From Maritalea mediterranea (GTDB taxonomy: Bacteria > Pseudomonadota > Alphaproteobacteria > Rhizobiales > Devosiaceae), in NCBI RefSeq assembly GCF_021568695.1, contig NZ_JAKGTI010000002.1, positions 708,506 through 772,505 on the forward strand: a stretch of 64,000 nt of DNA. Reading direction: 5' to 3'. The notes beneath the pieces were generated by a model. The model was given only the letters and a program-made list of their open reading frames with translations. It made no database searches and was not told the DNA's origin. The translations under genes were made by a program, and so were the position numbers. Shown one piece after another: positions 36,414-46,297 of this stretch (position 1 is the first letter of the stretch; each line of letters starts with the position of its first letter).

Positions 36414-36722
36414 CAGGATTTTCAAAAAATTTGTCCAACCAATTTTTATTATCAAAATCAGCACTTTACGATGAAAGTACAACTCTATTTAGATTTCGAT
36501 GCCGTCAATTTTCCAATCAATAAAATGATCTCATTCAGCTCCAGTCGGGCGCTCTCCAAGCCAATCTGCGCACAAAAAAACCGATGCCTTCAAACTATTT
36601 GATGGTTCAGCTCAAGACTATTCGGCGCGACGACGGAACTGATAGAGAAATGTTCGATGGAGGGAATAGTTGAATGCGAAAAGGCTAGAAACCACAACGC
36701 GTGGACGACTTATCTGCCACGC
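36414..36722. other. Gene-free gap between amide operon promoter and GntR gene
   Basis: About 310 bases, AT-rich in its left half. The short frames that cross it lack ribosome-binding sites and family resemblance. No convincing hairpin terminator for the GntR gene was found. Nothing else is seen. Confidence 0.5.
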
Positions 36723-37421
36723 CTATGGCCGCTCCTCAAAGTAGCCTGCATGTTTGACACGCAGGGACTCCAAATGCGGCTTAATGCCCGTAAGGTGACG
36801 ACGCAAATTCAGCTCAGCGAGGGGAAAGTTGTCAGCTTCAAGCGCGGACAGTATTTCGTTATGCTCCCCTCTTACCCGTGCTCGGTGAGCTTGTGATAGG
36901 GTAAGATACCGCACCCGATCAAGGTGCGCTTTATGATCTTGAATTAGCCCCCAAACATGCTCATGACCCGCATGTTCGCAGATGAGACGGTGAAACTCTT
37001 CGTCTAAGGCGTGAAAAGCGGCTGGGTCGGTCGAGTCAAGCGCATGCTGCTGGGCGGCAATATTGTCGCGCAACTGCACTATCAGTCGTTCTCCATCTTG
37101 TTCAAATGCCGCGCGCAAACATTCCACTTCTAGCGCAATGCGGACAAAGGCTGCATTGAGTACCGCGGTTTCAGAGATTTTTGTGACCAATGTTGCCCGT
37201 TGCGGACGCACTTCCAAAAGCCCGATTTTGGACAAACGGTAGAAGGCATCGCGCACCGGTTGGCGTGACACATCTAGCCGACCAGCAATTTCCGCCTCCG
37301 ACATTTTTGTGCCCGGCGGCAACTCTAATGAGATGATCGCCTGATAAAGCGTATCAAATACCTGATCCGTAGCCGTTTGCAGTGGCCGCGCAGCGAATGA
37401 GGCAAGTTTGGTCCCCATCAT
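36723..37421 (-). CDS. GntR-family regulator (FCD domain) of the uronate operon
   Basis: 232 residues. N-terminal winged helix with 'SEAEIAGRLDVSRQPVRDAFYRLSKIGLLEV' (residues ~42-72), then an FCD domain containing 'LDEEFHRLICEHAGHEHVW', whose Asp and His residues usually bind a metal and a small acid. AGGAG precedes the ATG. It is divergent from uxaC and, like UxuR/ExuR-type regulators, is expected to repress the uronate genes until a uronate or its derivative binds. Confidence 0.92.
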   Translation of the reverse strand: MMGTKLASFAARPLQTATDQVFDTLYQAIISLELPPGTKMSEAEIAGRLDVSRQPVRDAFYRLSKIGLLEVRPQRATLVTKISETAVLNAAFVRIALEVECLRAAFEQDGERLIVQLRDNIAAQQHALDSTDPAAFHALDEEFHRLICEHAGHEHVWGLIQDHKAHLDRVRYLTLSQAHRARVRGEHNEILSALEADNFPLAELNLRRHLTGIKPHLESLRVKHAGYFEERP

Positions 37422-37468
37422 CTAGCTCCTAAAAATCCCTTTAATATTCTTCTATCTGCTTTTTCGAT

Positions 37469-37498
37469 TTGACTCAACTAGTATTCTAGCATATTAGT
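37469..37498 (+). promoter_or_regulatory. Promoter and palindromic operator of the uronate operon
   Basis: -35 TTGACT (37469-37474), a 17-base spacer and -10 TATTAG (37492-37497) lie 30 bases before uxaC. The imperfect palindrome ACTAGTAT-6-ATATTAGT (37477-37498, one mismatch between arms) fills the spacer and the -10 box, an ideal place for repression by the adjacent GntR protein. Confidence 0.55.
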
Positions 37499-37527
37499 CT
37501 ATTAATCGAGGAGGCAGGCGACGTATA

Positions 37528-38934
37528 ATGGCAATTTTGAACTCCGATAGGCTTTTTCCGGTCGAGCCCTATGTGCGGGACATGGCACGCAGTCTTTACG
37601 AGACGGTTTGTGATTTGCCTATTGTCAGTCCTCATGGCCATTGCGACCCGTCTTGGTTCGCCAAAAACGAACGCTTCCCCAACCCAGCTGAACTTTTTGT
37701 TGTGCCTGATCACTATGCGTTTCGCATGCTGGTCAGCCAGGGCATATCGATGGATTCCCTTGGGGTGCCGCGCACCGATGGCAAGACAAATGCCAATGAT
37801 CCCCGAGCCATCTGGCGGATATTGGCAGAAAACTTCCATCTGTTCCGCGGCACACCCACATCGATGTGGCTCGAGCATTCTTTTCAGCACGTTTTCGGCC
37901 TGGATGTGCCCCTATCCGCAGAGACCGCTGATCATTATTATGACCATATCGACCAAAAGCTAGGCACGCCAGATTTCTTGCCCAGAGCTTTGTTCGAACG
38001 CTTTAATATTGAAGTTTTGGCCACAACTGAGTCAGCCCTAGACGATCTGCAATGGCACAAACAGATTGCCAACAGCGGTTGGCAAGGGCGTGTGGTGACC
38101 ACCTATCGCCCTGATGCAGTTGTCGATCCTGACTTTGAAAACTTTGCCACCAATGTAAAGCAATTTGGCGAAATCACCGGTGAAGACACCACAAGTTGGC
38201 AGGGCTACTTGCAGGCTCACCGCGTTCGCCGCGCTGAGTTTAAGGCCTTTGGAGCAACGGCGAGCGACCATGGCCACGCCACTGCGCGCACGGCCGATTT
38301 AGCCACTGCTGACGCAGAAACACTGTTTTTAAAAGTGACCAGTGGCACCTTCACCCCGGAGGAAGCGGACTTGTTCCGGGGACAGATGATCACCGAGATG
38401 GCGCGCATGAGCCTGGATGACGGATTGACCTTGCAATTACACGCGGGCTCACGGCGCAACCACCATAGGGGCGTGCTGGCCACCTATGGACGGGATAAGG
38501 GTTTTGATATTCCCGGCCGCACTGATTTTGTATCCGCCTTGCAGCCGTTGCTTAATGTCGTCGGCTTTGAGCCGGAGTTAAAAATCATTGTCTTCACGCT
38601 GGATGAAACCACTTACGCAAGAGAATTAGCGCCCTTGGCTGGCGCGTATCCAGCTCTCTATCTGGGGCCGCCTTGGTGGTTCTTTGATAGCTACGAAGGC
38701 ATCAAGCGCTTCCGTGAGGCGACAACCGAAACTTGCGGATTTTACAACACGGTCGGATTCAATGATGACACGCGAGCTTTCTGCTCCATTCCTGCGCGAC
38801 ATGATGTGGCGCGACGGTCCGACTGTTCCTATCTCGCGCAACTGGTCGCCACTGGCCGGTTGCGTGAAAATGAGGCGTATCAGGTCGCTTATGATCTGAC
38901 GTATGGGCTGGTCAAAAAAGCTTACCAGCTTTGA
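37528..38934 (+). CDS. uxaC: Uronate isomerase
   Basis: 468 residues, normal for UxaC. It isomerises D-glucuronate to D-fructuronate and D-galacturonate to D-tagaturonate. Family features seen are '[16 protein letters not shown]' (metal-binding His-x-His), '[12 protein letters not shown]', '[12 protein letters not shown]' and 'PPWWFFDS'. GAGGAGG lies 13 bases upstream of the ATG, a rather long spacing. First gene of the uronate operon; TRAP genes follow immediately. Confidence 0.96.
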   Translation: MAILNSDRLFPVEPYVRDMARSLYETVCDLPIVSPHGHCDPSWFAKNERFPNPAELFVVPDHYAFRMLVSQGISMDSLGVPRTDGKTNANDPRAIWRILAENFHLFRGTPTSMWLEHSFQHVFGLDVPLSAETADHYYDHIDQKLGTPDFLPRALFERFNIEVLATTESALDDLQWHKQIANSGWQGRVVTTYRPDAVVDPDFENFATNVKQFGEITGEDTTSWQGYLQAHRVRRAEFKAFGATASDHGHATARTADLATADAETLFLKVTSGTFTPEEADLFRGQMITEMARMSLDDGLTLQLHAGSRRNHHRGVLATYGRDKGFDIPGRTDFVSALQPLLNVVGFEPELKIIVFTLDETTYARELAPLAGAYPALYLGPPWWFFDSYEGIKRFREATTETCGFYNTVGFNDDTRAFCSIPARHDVARRSDCSYLAQLVATGRLRENEAYQVAYDLTYGLVKKAYQL

Positions 38935-38969
38935 CCAACCATTTAGTTTCAAATTCTTGGGAGGAAAAT

Positions 38970-39950
38970 ATGAAACATCTGAAATCGAGTATGGTTGCTT
39001 TGCTAGCAACTGTGTCTTTTGCCAGCGTGGCGTCCGCGTGTGAAATCACGCTGAAATCTTCCGACACTCACCCCGAAGGTTACCCCACAGTTGCAGCGGT
39101 TCAGCATATGGGCGAGTTGTTAAAGGAGCGCTCAGACGGTCGCATTTGCGTGGATGTGTTCCACTCTGCGCAGTTGGGTGAAGAAAAAGACACCATCGAA
39201 CAGACCCAGTTGGGCGTGATCGATCTGAACCGCGTAAGTCTTGGGCCATTCAATAACATCATTGAAGAAACCAAGGTCTTTTCGCTGCCCTACATTTTCC
39301 GCGGTACTGATCACATGCACAAGGTCGTGGATGGCGAAATCGGCGATGCGATTCTGGGTGAATTCAGCAATCATGGTCTAGTCGGCCTAGCCTACTATGA
39401 CGGCGGCTCACGTAGCTTTTACAACAGCAAAAAGCCAATCACGTCGATTGAAGACATCGAAGGATTGAAATTCCGCGTGATGCAGTCCGACGTATTTGTG
39501 GACATGGTAAGCGCGTTGGGCGGCAACGCCACACCATTGCCCTATGGTGAAGTTTACTCTTCTATCCAAACAGGCGTGATCGACGGTGCCGAAAACAACT
39601 GGCCCTCTTTTGAATCGTCAGGTCACTATGAGGTGGCCGGTCACTACACACTCGACCAGCACCTGATCGTGCCCGAAGTGTTGGTGATGAGCAAAAAGTC
39701 CTGGGACAGTCTTTCTGCTGAAGACCAGAATTTAATCCGTGAAGCAGCGAAAGACTCTGTGCCCGTTATGCGCGAGCTTTGGGAAGCCCGTGAAAAAGCT
39801 TCAGAAGCCAAAGTGCGTGAGGCTGGCGTTCAGATTGTTGAAGATATCGACAAGACACCGTTCATCGAAGCAATGGATCCTGTCTACGAAAAGCATGTCA
39901 CATCCGACAAGCTGAAAGATCTGGTTCAGCAAATCAGAGCAGTCGAATAG
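38970..39950 (+). CDS. TRAP transporter solute-binding protein (DctP), uronate operon
   Basis: 326 residues from the ATG at 38970, chosen because GGGAGG stands just before it and the signal peptide begins there (cleavage near 'SVASA-CEI'). The DctP ligand helix '[23 protein letters not shown]' and '[20 protein letters not shown]' are typical of uronate-binding members of the family. Operon context argues that glucuronate, galacturonate or a related uronate is imported. Confidence 0.94.
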   Translation: MKHLKSSMVALLATVSFASVASACEITLKSSDTHPEGYPTVAAVQHMGELLKERSDGRICVDVFHSAQLGEEKDTIEQTQLGVIDLNRVSLGPFNNIIEETKVFSLPYIFRGTDHMHKVVDGEIGDAILGEFSNHGLVGLAYYDGGSRSFYNSKKPITSIEDIEGLKFRVMQSDVFVDMVSALGGNATPLPYGEVYSSIQTGVIDGAENNWPSFESSGHYEVAGHYTLDQHLIVPEVLVMSKKSWDSLSAEDQNLIREAAKDSVPVMRELWEAREKASEAKVREAGVQIVEDIDKTPFIEAMDPVYEKHVTSDKLKDLVQQIRAVE

Positions 39951-39957
39951 CAATGAG

Positions 39958-39984
39958 ATGTGGGCCGGCCTGCCCGGCCCACAT
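39958..39984 (+). terminator. Hairpin between dctP and dctQ of the uronate operon
   Basis: An 11-bp perfect stem ATGTGGGCCGG / CCGGCCCACAT around a 5-base loop, starting eight bases after the dctP stop and followed by TTT. It probably stabilises the dctP message or partly terminates transcription. Confidence 0.75.
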
Positions 39985-40003
39985 TTTCAGATTGGATTTA
40001 ACG

Positions 40004-40525
40004 ATGGTCGAATTTGTGTTGACACTCTCGCGTGTTTTGGCCGCGTTTTCCCGCCTTGTTTTGTGGATGGCCGGTGCCGGATTGGTTGCCATGACGGCGT
40101 TTATCGGCATGCAAGTGTGGGGGCGTTTCGTCCTAAATGATACCCCAACCTGGACTGAAACGTCCTCCATACTGTTGATGGGATGGGTGATTTTTCTTGG
40201 TGCCGCCGTAGGGATACGTGAGGGCAATCATCTGAGTTTTGACGTATTGCTTTATGTCCTGCCCCAACGGGTGGTGCGCGTGTGTCACTATATTTCAGAT
40301 TTTGTGGTGATCGCTTTCGGCACGGGCATGATCGCATACGGCTGGCAGCTGGCCGACACAACCTGGTCCACCACAATTCCCAATCTCGGCATCACGGGCG
40401 CCACCAGCTTCTTTTCTCTAATCTTTGGCGGTGTTCTGATGATTTTATTTTCCGTTGAGCGTTTGTTGCGGCGAGCGGTCGGCTTGCCTACCGCCAGGTT
40501 TGGCGAAGACGCGATCGAGGATTAG
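40004..40525 (+). CDS. TRAP transporter small permease (DctQ), uronate operon
   Basis: 173 residues from the ATG at 40004; a longer frame from 39953 would be translated through the hairpin and is rejected. Four membrane helices and the DctQ-like 'WTETSSILLMGWVIFLGAAVGIREG' are present. It ends two bases before dctM. Confidence 0.92.
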   Translation: MVEFVLTLSRVLAAFSRLVLWMAGAGLVAMTAFIGMQVWGRFVLNDTPTWTETSSILLMGWVIFLGAAVGIREGNHLSFDVLLYVLPQRVVRVCHYISDFVVIAFGTGMIAYGWQLADTTWSTTIPNLGITGATSFFSLIFGGVLMILFSVERLLRRAVGLPTARFGEDAIED

Positions 40526-40527
40526 AT

Positions 40528-41808
40528 ATGGAACTCATTGTTCTTTTTGGCACCTTCACAGGACTTTTGTTGATCGGGGCACCCGTTGCGCTTTGCCTTG
40601 GCGCGGCAAGTTTTGCCACTGTTGCTTACATCGGCTTGCCGCCCGTTGTTGTTTTTCAGCGGCTGAACTCGGGCATCTCCGTATTTGCATTGCTGGCCAT
40701 TCCGTTTTTCATTTACGCCGGTGAGCTCATGGTACGCGGGGATATTGCCCGCAGACTGGTGGCATTGGCCGGCGCAGCAGTGGGGCACTTGCGCGGTGGT
40801 CTGGGCCAAGTCAACATCACCGCTTCGGTGTTATTTGGCGGCATTTCCGGCTCAGCAGCGGCTGATGCCTCCGCAATCGGCGGCCTGATGATCCCGCAGA
40901 TGGAAAAACGTGGCTATGGTCGCGACTATGCGGTCAACATCACTGTCGTCTCCTCCATTATTGCCCTGATGCTCCCCCCGTCCCATAACCTCATCATTTA
41001 TTCCATCTCCGCTGGCGGACGCATTTCTATTGCGGACCTTTTTACCGCCGGGATTGTTCCTGGTCTGCTGCTGGCACTGGCCTTGATGATTGTGGCCTGG
41101 TTCGTGGCAAAAAAACGCGGCTATTCGACTGAACCCTTCCCCGGCGCGCGCGCGGTTGTGGGGTTGCTGTTCAGTGCTTTGCCTGGACTAATTCTGATTG
41201 CAATCATTTTTGGCGGCGTCCGCTCTGGCGTATTCACCGCTTCAGAAAGCTCAGGCATTGCAGTGATTTATGCCATTGTGGTCACTATTTTGGTGTATCG
41301 TTCGCTGCCTTGGAACGAGTTCGTGGCCGCCACAATGTCAGCTGTCCGCACATCGTCCATGGTGCTGCTTGTGATCGGTTCCGCCGCCGCCTTTGGCTGG
41401 TTGTTGGCCTACTTAAAAGTGCCCGCAGAATTGGTGATCTGGATGAAAGGTATCTCTGACAACCCGCTGGTTATCCTATTGATGCTCAACATCATGTTGC
41501 TGATGCTCGGTACCTTTATGGACATGTCGCCGTTGATCGTGATCACCACCCCGATCTTTTTGCCCGTGGCCATGGCCTATGGCATTGATCCGGTGCAATT
41601 CGGGATCATTTTGATCCTCAATCTGGGGATCGGTCTGTGTACGCCGCCGGTGGGCGCGGTGCTGTTTGTCGGCTGTGCGGTGGGCAAGGTACGGATCTCG
41701 CAAGTGATCAAAACCATTTGGCCATTCTATCTCGCTGCAATTGCCGTCTTGATGCTGGTTACCTATGTGCCCGCAGTCTCCTTGTGGCTGCCTTCCATGT
41801 TCGGTTGA
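40528..41808 (+). CDS. TRAP transporter large permease (DctM), uronate operon
   Basis: 426 residues and about 12 membrane helices, with 'FGGISGSAAADASAIGGLMIPQM' and 'MLPPSHNLIIYS' as DctM signatures. It forms the transporter with the preceding DctQ and DctP. Confidence 0.95.
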   Translation: MELIVLFGTFTGLLLIGAPVALCLGAASFATVAYIGLPPVVVFQRLNSGISVFALLAIPFFIYAGELMVRGDIARRLVALAGAAVGHLRGGLGQVNITASVLFGGISGSAAADASAIGGLMIPQMEKRGYGRDYAVNITVVSSIIALMLPPSHNLIIYSISAGGRISIADLFTAGIVPGLLLALALMIVAWFVAKKRGYSTEPFPGARAVVGLLFSALPGLILIAIIFGGVRSGVFTASESSGIAVIYAIVVTILVYRSLPWNEFVAATMSAVRTSSMVLLVIGSAAAFGWLLAYLKVPAELVIWMKGISDNPLVILLMLNIMLLMLGTFMDMSPLIVITTPIFLPVAMAYGIDPVQFGIILILNLGIGLCTPPVGAVLFVGCAVGKVRISQVIKTIWPFYLAAIAVLMLVTYVPAVSLWLPSMFG

Positions 41809-41815
41809 GGATAAC

Positions 41816-42127
41816 ATGCTAAAAAACTTTCCAATAATCTCCGCTGCTGACGGTGTGACCCGACAGGTTTTGTGTGAACATCCTGACTTGATGATTGCGC
41901 GGTTCCGGTTTGAGCCGGGGGCCGAAGGTGCCTTGCACAGTCACCCACATGTTCAATCTACCTATGTCAGCAGCGGCAAATTCAGATTCACGTTGGATTC
42001 GCAGGAATTTGAAGTGGGGCCGGGTGACAGCTTTATCATTCCATCAAACGCCACACATGGCTGTGTGTGTCTGGAAGCAGGTGAGTTGATCGACAGCTTT
42101 ACCCCCCGCCGCGACGATTTTCTTTAA
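41816..42127 (+). CDS. kdgF: KdgF-like cupin (unsaturated uronate to 5-keto-4-deoxyuronate)
   Basis: 103 residues, a single cupin domain. Metal ligands expected of KdgF are visible as His41, His43 and Gln47 in 'LHSHPHVQ' and His81 in 'NATHGC'. KdgF speeds ring opening of 4,5-unsaturated uronates, the products of pectate and alginate lyases, to the linear keto form used by KduI. The start at 41816 has TTGAGG before it and follows dctM by eight bases. Its position right before kduI-kduD makes this role convincing. Confidence 0.8.
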   Translation: MLKNFPIISAADGVTRQVLCEHPDLMIARFRFEPGAEGALHSHPHVQSTYVSSGKFRFTLDSQEFEVGPGDSFIIPSNATHGCVCLEAGELIDSFTPRRDDFL

Positions 42128-42137
42128 AGGAGTTACT

Positions 42138-42962
42138 ATGTCTCAAGTTGAAACCCGCTATGCCATTGATCCGCAATCGGCAAAATCCTTCGACACCCAA
42201 GCCCTGCGCGACAATTTTCACGTGGATGGCTTGTTTGTGCCAGGCGAACTCAAGCTGGTTTATACCCACTATGACCGTTTGATCCTCGGTTCGGCTGTGC
42301 CAAAAGACGAGGACATCGAGCTTGATCATGTGGCCGAAACAGGCACCGACAATATTTTGGAGCGCCGGGAAATGGGCGTATTGAATATTGGCGAGCCGGG
42401 CACAATTTCAGTTGGCGGCGAAAGCTATGATATTGGCGCTGGTGAAGTGCTTTATATTGGCCGTGGCGCTGGCCCCGTGACCTTTAGCGCGCCCGGTCGC
42501 TATTATATTTTGAGCGCCCCCGCACACCACGCCTACCCCACCAAGCTGATCAAGATTGAAGATGCACGCCGGGTTGAGCTTGGCGATGCGGAAACCGCCA
42601 ATGAGCGCGTGATCATCCAGTTTTTACACCCTGAAGTGTGCGAAAGCTGTCAGTTGCTGATGGGCTATACACAGTTTGCACCGGGTTCTGTGTGGAACAC
42701 CATGCCCGCACACCATCATGATCGGCGCATGGAAGCCTATCTCTATTTTGATCTGTCAGAAGAACAACGCGTGTTCCATTTTATGGGCAAGCCAGAGGAA
42801 ACCCGCCATATTGTGGTGGCCAACGAGGAAGCAATCATCTCGCCGCCTTGGTCAATCCATAGTGGTGCAGGCACCGGAGCCTATACCTTCTGTTGGGCAA
42901 TGGCCGGCGATAATGTTGATTTCACTGACATGGACATGGTGCCTATGGAGGCCCTGAAATGA
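42138..42962 (+). CDS. kduI: 5-dehydro-4-deoxy-D-glucuronate isomerase
   Basis: 274 residues, as expected for KduI. Family elements are 'ILERREMGVLNIG', 'YIGRGAGPVTF' and 'HHHDRRMEAYLYFDL', which carries metal-binding histidines and a glutamate. It converts 5-keto-4-deoxyuronate to 3-deoxy-D-glycero-2,5-hexodiulosonate. AAAGGAG precedes the ATG. It overlaps kduD by four bases. Confidence 0.96.
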   Translation: MSQVETRYAIDPQSAKSFDTQALRDNFHVDGLFVPGELKLVYTHYDRLILGSAVPKDEDIELDHVAETGTDNILERREMGVLNIGEPGTISVGGESYDIGAGEVLYIGRGAGPVTFSAPGRYYILSAPAHHAYPTKLIKIEDARRVELGDAETANERVIIQFLHPEVCESCQLLMGYTQFAPGSVWNTMPAHHHDRRMEAYLYFDLSEEQRVFHFMGKPEETRHIVVANEEAIISPPWSIHSGAGTGAYTFCWAMAGDNVDFTDMDMVPMEALK

Positions 42963-43702
42963 GTGTGTTCAGCCTGGAAGGACAACGGGCGCTGGTGACC
43001 GGCGCCAACACCGGCATAGGCCAGGCCATTGCGCTTGGATTGGCAGAAGCAGGCGCCCATGTTGTGGCTGCCGGGCGCTCGTCCTGCGAGGAGACGGTAG
43101 AGCGCATTATCGCGGAGGGAGGCAACGCCAAAGCCTTGAAGATGGATCTGGCCGACGGCACTCACGGTGTGAACGCATTGGAAAAGGCCGGCGATCTCGA
43201 CATTTTAATTAATAATGCGGGCATTATCCGACGGGAAGATTCCGTGGATTTTTCCGAAGCGGATTGGGATGATGTTATTGATGTAAATTTGAAGGCAGTT
43301 TTCAAACTGTCCCAGCACTTTGCCAAGAGCCTGATGGCAAGAGAGGCGACGGGGCGGATTGTGAATATCGCTTCGCTCTTAAGCTATCAGGGCGGCATTC
43401 GAGTGCCCTCCTACACTGCGTCAAAACATGGCGTGGTCGGGCTGACCAAGATCTTTGCCAATGAATGGGCTGGTCGAGGAATCAATGTGAACGCGGTGGC
43501 ACCGGGTTATATTGCCACCAACAACACCCAAGCCTTGCGCGATGATCCGAAGCGTTCAACTGAGATTTTGGAGCGCATACCAGCCGGGCGCTGGGGTGAC
43601 CCGGCAGATATCGCTGGTGCCGTAACGTTCTTGTGCACCCCCGCCGCACAATATGTGCATGGAACCGTGCTAAACGTAGATGGAGGGTGGCTTGCCCGCT
43701 AA
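42959..43702 (+). CDS. kduD: 2-deoxy-D-gluconate 3-dehydrogenase / diketo-acid reductase
   Basis: 247 residues, a short-chain dehydrogenase: 'VTGANTGIGQ' (NAD(P) loop), 'LINNAG', catalytic Ser-Tyr-Lys in 'IASLLSYQGG...SYTASKHG' and C-terminal 'VLNVDGGW'. It reduces the KduI product to 2-keto-3-deoxygluconate. It begins with an ATGA overlap with kduI. Confidence 0.95.
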   Translation: MSVFSLEGQRALVTGANTGIGQAIALGLAEAGAHVVAAGRSSCEETVERIIAEGGNAKALKMDLADGTHGVNALEKAGDLDILINNAGIIRREDSVDFSEADWDDVIDVNLKAVFKLSQHFAKSLMAREATGRIVNIASLLSYQGGIRVPSYTASKHGVVGLTKIFANEWAGRGINVNAVAPGYIATNNTQALRDDPKRSTEILERIPAGRWGDPADIAGAVTFLCTPAAQYVHGTVLNVDGGWLAR

Positions 43703-45128
43703 TCAAAGACTCCTGCGCCAAGCACCCAAACCCAAGGCAGGCATGGTCCACTTTGGTCCAGGTGCATTTTTCCGCGCTTTCAACGCGATCTATACAGATG
43801 ACGTCACTGATCCGATCTCGGACGACTGGGGCATTGTTGCCGTGAGTCTCAAAAGCACCACCGCAAAAGACCAGCTTGCACCGCAAGGGTGCGCCTATAG
43901 CGCTATTGAACGCGGACCAGACCGGGAAACCATCAAGCAGGTCAATGCCATTGTGGATGTGAGAGTGGCGCCAGACGACCCTGAAGGCATTTTGGCGCTG
44001 ATGGCAGACCCGGCGATCAAAATCGTTTCACTGACGATCACAGAAAAAGGTTATTGCTACGATTCTGCGTCGAAAATTCTGGATCAATCCAATCTGGATA
44101 TTCAGCATGATCTCAAGCATTTAGACAGTCCACGTACAGCGTTGGGCTTCATAGTTTCAGCGCTGAATTTGCGCCGCAAAGACGGACACGAACCCTTCAC
44201 CGCCTTGTCTTGTGACAATCTGCCGTCCAATGGGCAGTTATTGCAGAATCTGGTATTGGAATTTGCCGCCCTGATTGATGGCAAACTGGCAAATTGGATT
44301 AAGGCGAACGGAACTTTTCCGTCCACGATGGTGGACCGGATTACCCCGGCGACCACGCCAGCGGATATTGACCGATTGGCCGCGCGTGAGGGCTACAAGG
44401 ATCTGGCCGCCGTGGTGCATGAGCCGTTTCGCCAATGGGTAATTGAGGACAATTTTGTGAGCGATCGTCCGCAATGGGAAAATGCCGGCGCGCAGTTGGT
44501 GCAAAATGTGGATGCCCATGAATTGATGAAATTGCGGTGCCTGAACGGCACCCATTCGAGCATGGCTTATCTGGGCTTTCTGGCCGGGTACGAGACCATT
44601 AGCGAGGTGGTGGCGGACCCCGATTTTGCGCAGTTGGTACATGCCATGTGGCGGGACGAGATCACCCCCACAATCCCCACGCCTGAAGGCGAAGATTTGT
44701 CGGCCTATTGTGCGGCGCTGATGCAGCGTTATCAAAACACCGGCATCCAACATCGCACCTGGCAGATTGCCATGGATGGCAGTCAGAAATTGCCGCAACG
44801 CATTCTGGGTACGGTGAGCGACAATTTGCGCGAGGACAAGGTGCCCCACCGCTTATGTCTGGCAGTTGCAGCCTGGATGCGCTTTGTGGGCGGTGTGGAC
44901 GAACAAGGCAATGAAATCGATGTGCGTGACCCGCTGGCGGCGCCCTTGAAGGCGGCCTTTAACAGCGCGGACGATGCCGAAGGTAAGGTGAAGGCGATTT
45001 TGGCACAGCGGCAGGTTTTTGATGCGGCGCTGGCCGAGAATGAGCGCTTTGTGGTGGCGGTGCAAAAAGCGCTGGCCGGCCTGATGGAACATGGGGCGCG
45101 GCACATGGTGGCGGAGTGTACAGTATGA
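43680..45128 (+). CDS. uxuB: Fructuronate reductase (mannitol dehydrogenase family)
   Basis: 482 residues. 'MVHFGPGAFFRAFNA' is the NAD-binding N-terminus, 'SLTITEKGYCYD' contains the conserved lysine, and 'LRCLNGTHSSMAYLG' lies in the catalytic domain. It reduces fructuronate to D-mannonate. As no separate tagaturonate reductase is present, it may also serve the galacturonate branch. The ATG at 43680 overlaps the kduD end; a TTG at 43692 behind GGAGGG is an alternative start. Confidence 0.92.
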   Translation: MEGGLPANQRLLRQAPKPKAGMVHFGPGAFFRAFNAIYTDDVTDPISDDWGIVAVSLKSTTAKDQLAPQGCAYSAIERGPDRETIKQVNAIVDVRVAPDDPEGILALMADPAIKIVSLTITEKGYCYDSASKILDQSNLDIQHDLKHLDSPRTALGFIVSALNLRRKDGHEPFTALSCDNLPSNGQLLQNLVLEFAALIDGKLANWIKANGTFPSTMVDRITPATTPADIDRLAAREGYKDLAAVVHEPFRQWVIEDNFVSDRPQWENAGAQLVQNVDAHELMKLRCLNGTHSSMAYLGFLAGYETISEVVADPDFAQLVHAMWRDEITPTIPTPEGEDLSAYCAALMQRYQNTGIQHRTWQIAMDGSQKLPQRILGTVSDNLREDKVPHRLCLAVAAWMRFVGGVDEQGNEIDVRDPLAAPLKAAFNSADDAEGKVKAILAQRQVFDAALAENERFVVAVQKALAGLMEHGARHMVAECTV

Positions 45129-46297
45129 GACAGACATGGCGCTGGTTTGGGCCATTGGACAAAATTGATCTGAGCGAAATCAAGCAGGCCGGGGCCGAAG
45201 GTATTGTAACCGCGCTGCATGAAATTCCCTATGGAGAGGTGTGGCCGCGCGAGAAAATTGCCGCACGCAAGGCCGAGATTGAGCGGGCTGGGTTCACCTG
45301 GGATGTGGTGGAAAGCCTGCCGGTGCATGAGCAGATCAAATTTGGCACGGGCGATCTCCGCCGTCTGTTTGAAAACTATCGTCAATCCATGGCCAATCTG
45401 GCCGCTGAGGGCGTGACCACCATTTGCTATAATTTTATGCCGGTGCTGGACTGGACCCGCACCACGCTGAACGCGCCTGAAGCCAATGGCGGCACGGCGC
45501 TGCGGTTTGAAATGGCCGAATGCGCGGCGTTTGATCTTTATATGATGGACCGCGAAAGCGATGATTATAACGCGGAGATTGTGGCGACCGCCAAAGCCTG
45601 GTGGGCGGATTCGACCGAAGATACGCGGGCGCAGCTGACCCATTCGATCATGTCCGGTCTGCCCGGCGCCTATCAGCGTTACGATGCCAAGGGACTGCGG
45701 GCGGAGCTAGACAAATGGCACGGCTTTACGGCAGATGATTTACGCGCCTCGCTGGCGCAGTTTTTGCGTGAGATATTGCCCACGGCCAATGAGCTGGGGC
45801 TCAAAATGTGCGTGCATCCGGATGACCCGCCGCGGCCGCTGTTTGGCCTGCCACGCATTGTGTCGAATGCTGATGATCTGGCCTTCATCACCGGGGTGGA
45901 TGACAGCGTGGCCAACGGGGTAACGCTATGTTCTGGCTCGCTGGGGGCGAACCCGAAAAATGACGTACCCGCCATTGCAGCACAGTTTGCAGACCGCATT
46001 CATTTTGCCCACTTACGCAATGTGAAGCGCGATCCGGATGGTTCGTTTCAGGAATCCGAGCATTTAAACGGCGATGTGGACATGGTGGCGCTGGTGGCCA
46101 ATTTGCTGACCGAAGAGCAGCGCCGTGCTGACACCGGACACGCGGATTCGATCATCCCATTCCGGCCTGACCATGGGCACGCGCTGTTGACTGATGCGAA
46201 CCGTGACGCCCATCCCGGCTATCCGCTGATCGGGCGGTTGCGCGGTCTGGCGGAACTGCGCGGCGTGATGGCTGGCCTGAGCTATAAAGGAAACTGA
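45125..46297 (+). CDS. uxuA: Mannonate dehydratase
   Basis: 390 residues, starting in an ATGA overlap with uxuB. 'MRQTWRWFGPLDKIDL' is the characteristic N-terminus, and metal-binding residues are in 'LGLKMCVHPDDPP' and 'FAHLRNV'. It removes water from D-mannonate to give 2-keto-3-deoxygluconate. It ends with a TGATG overlap with uxaA, so uxuB-uxuA-uxaA are translationally coupled. Confidence 0.96.
   Translation: MRQTWRWFGPLDKIDLSEIKQAGAEGIVTALHEIPYGEVWPREKIAARKAEIERAGFTWDVVESLPVHEQIKFGTGDLRRLFENYRQSMANLAAEGVTTICYNFMPVLDWTRTTLNAPEANGGTALRFEMAECAAFDLYMMDRESDDYNAEIVATAKAWWADSTEDTRAQLTHSIMSGLPGAYQRYDAKGLRAELDKWHGFTADDLRASLAQFLREILPTANELGLKMCVHPDDPPRPLFGLPRIVSNADDLAFITGVDDSVANGVTLCSGSLGANPKNDVPAIAAQFADRIHFAHLRNVKRDPDGSFQESEHLNGDVDMVALVANLLTEEQRRADTGHADSIIPFRPDHGHALLTDANRDAHPGYPLIGRLRGLAELRGVMAGLSYKGN

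Noticed and set aside
36348..36602. 84-codon plus-strand frame in the gap upstream of amiC
   Set aside because: It runs through the leader terminator and promoter of the opposite operon, has no ribosome-binding site and no family resemblance.
44783..45643. 286-codon minus-strand frame opposite uxuB/uxuA
   Set aside because: It spans the junction of two conserved plus-strand genes and has no recognisable domain or start signal.
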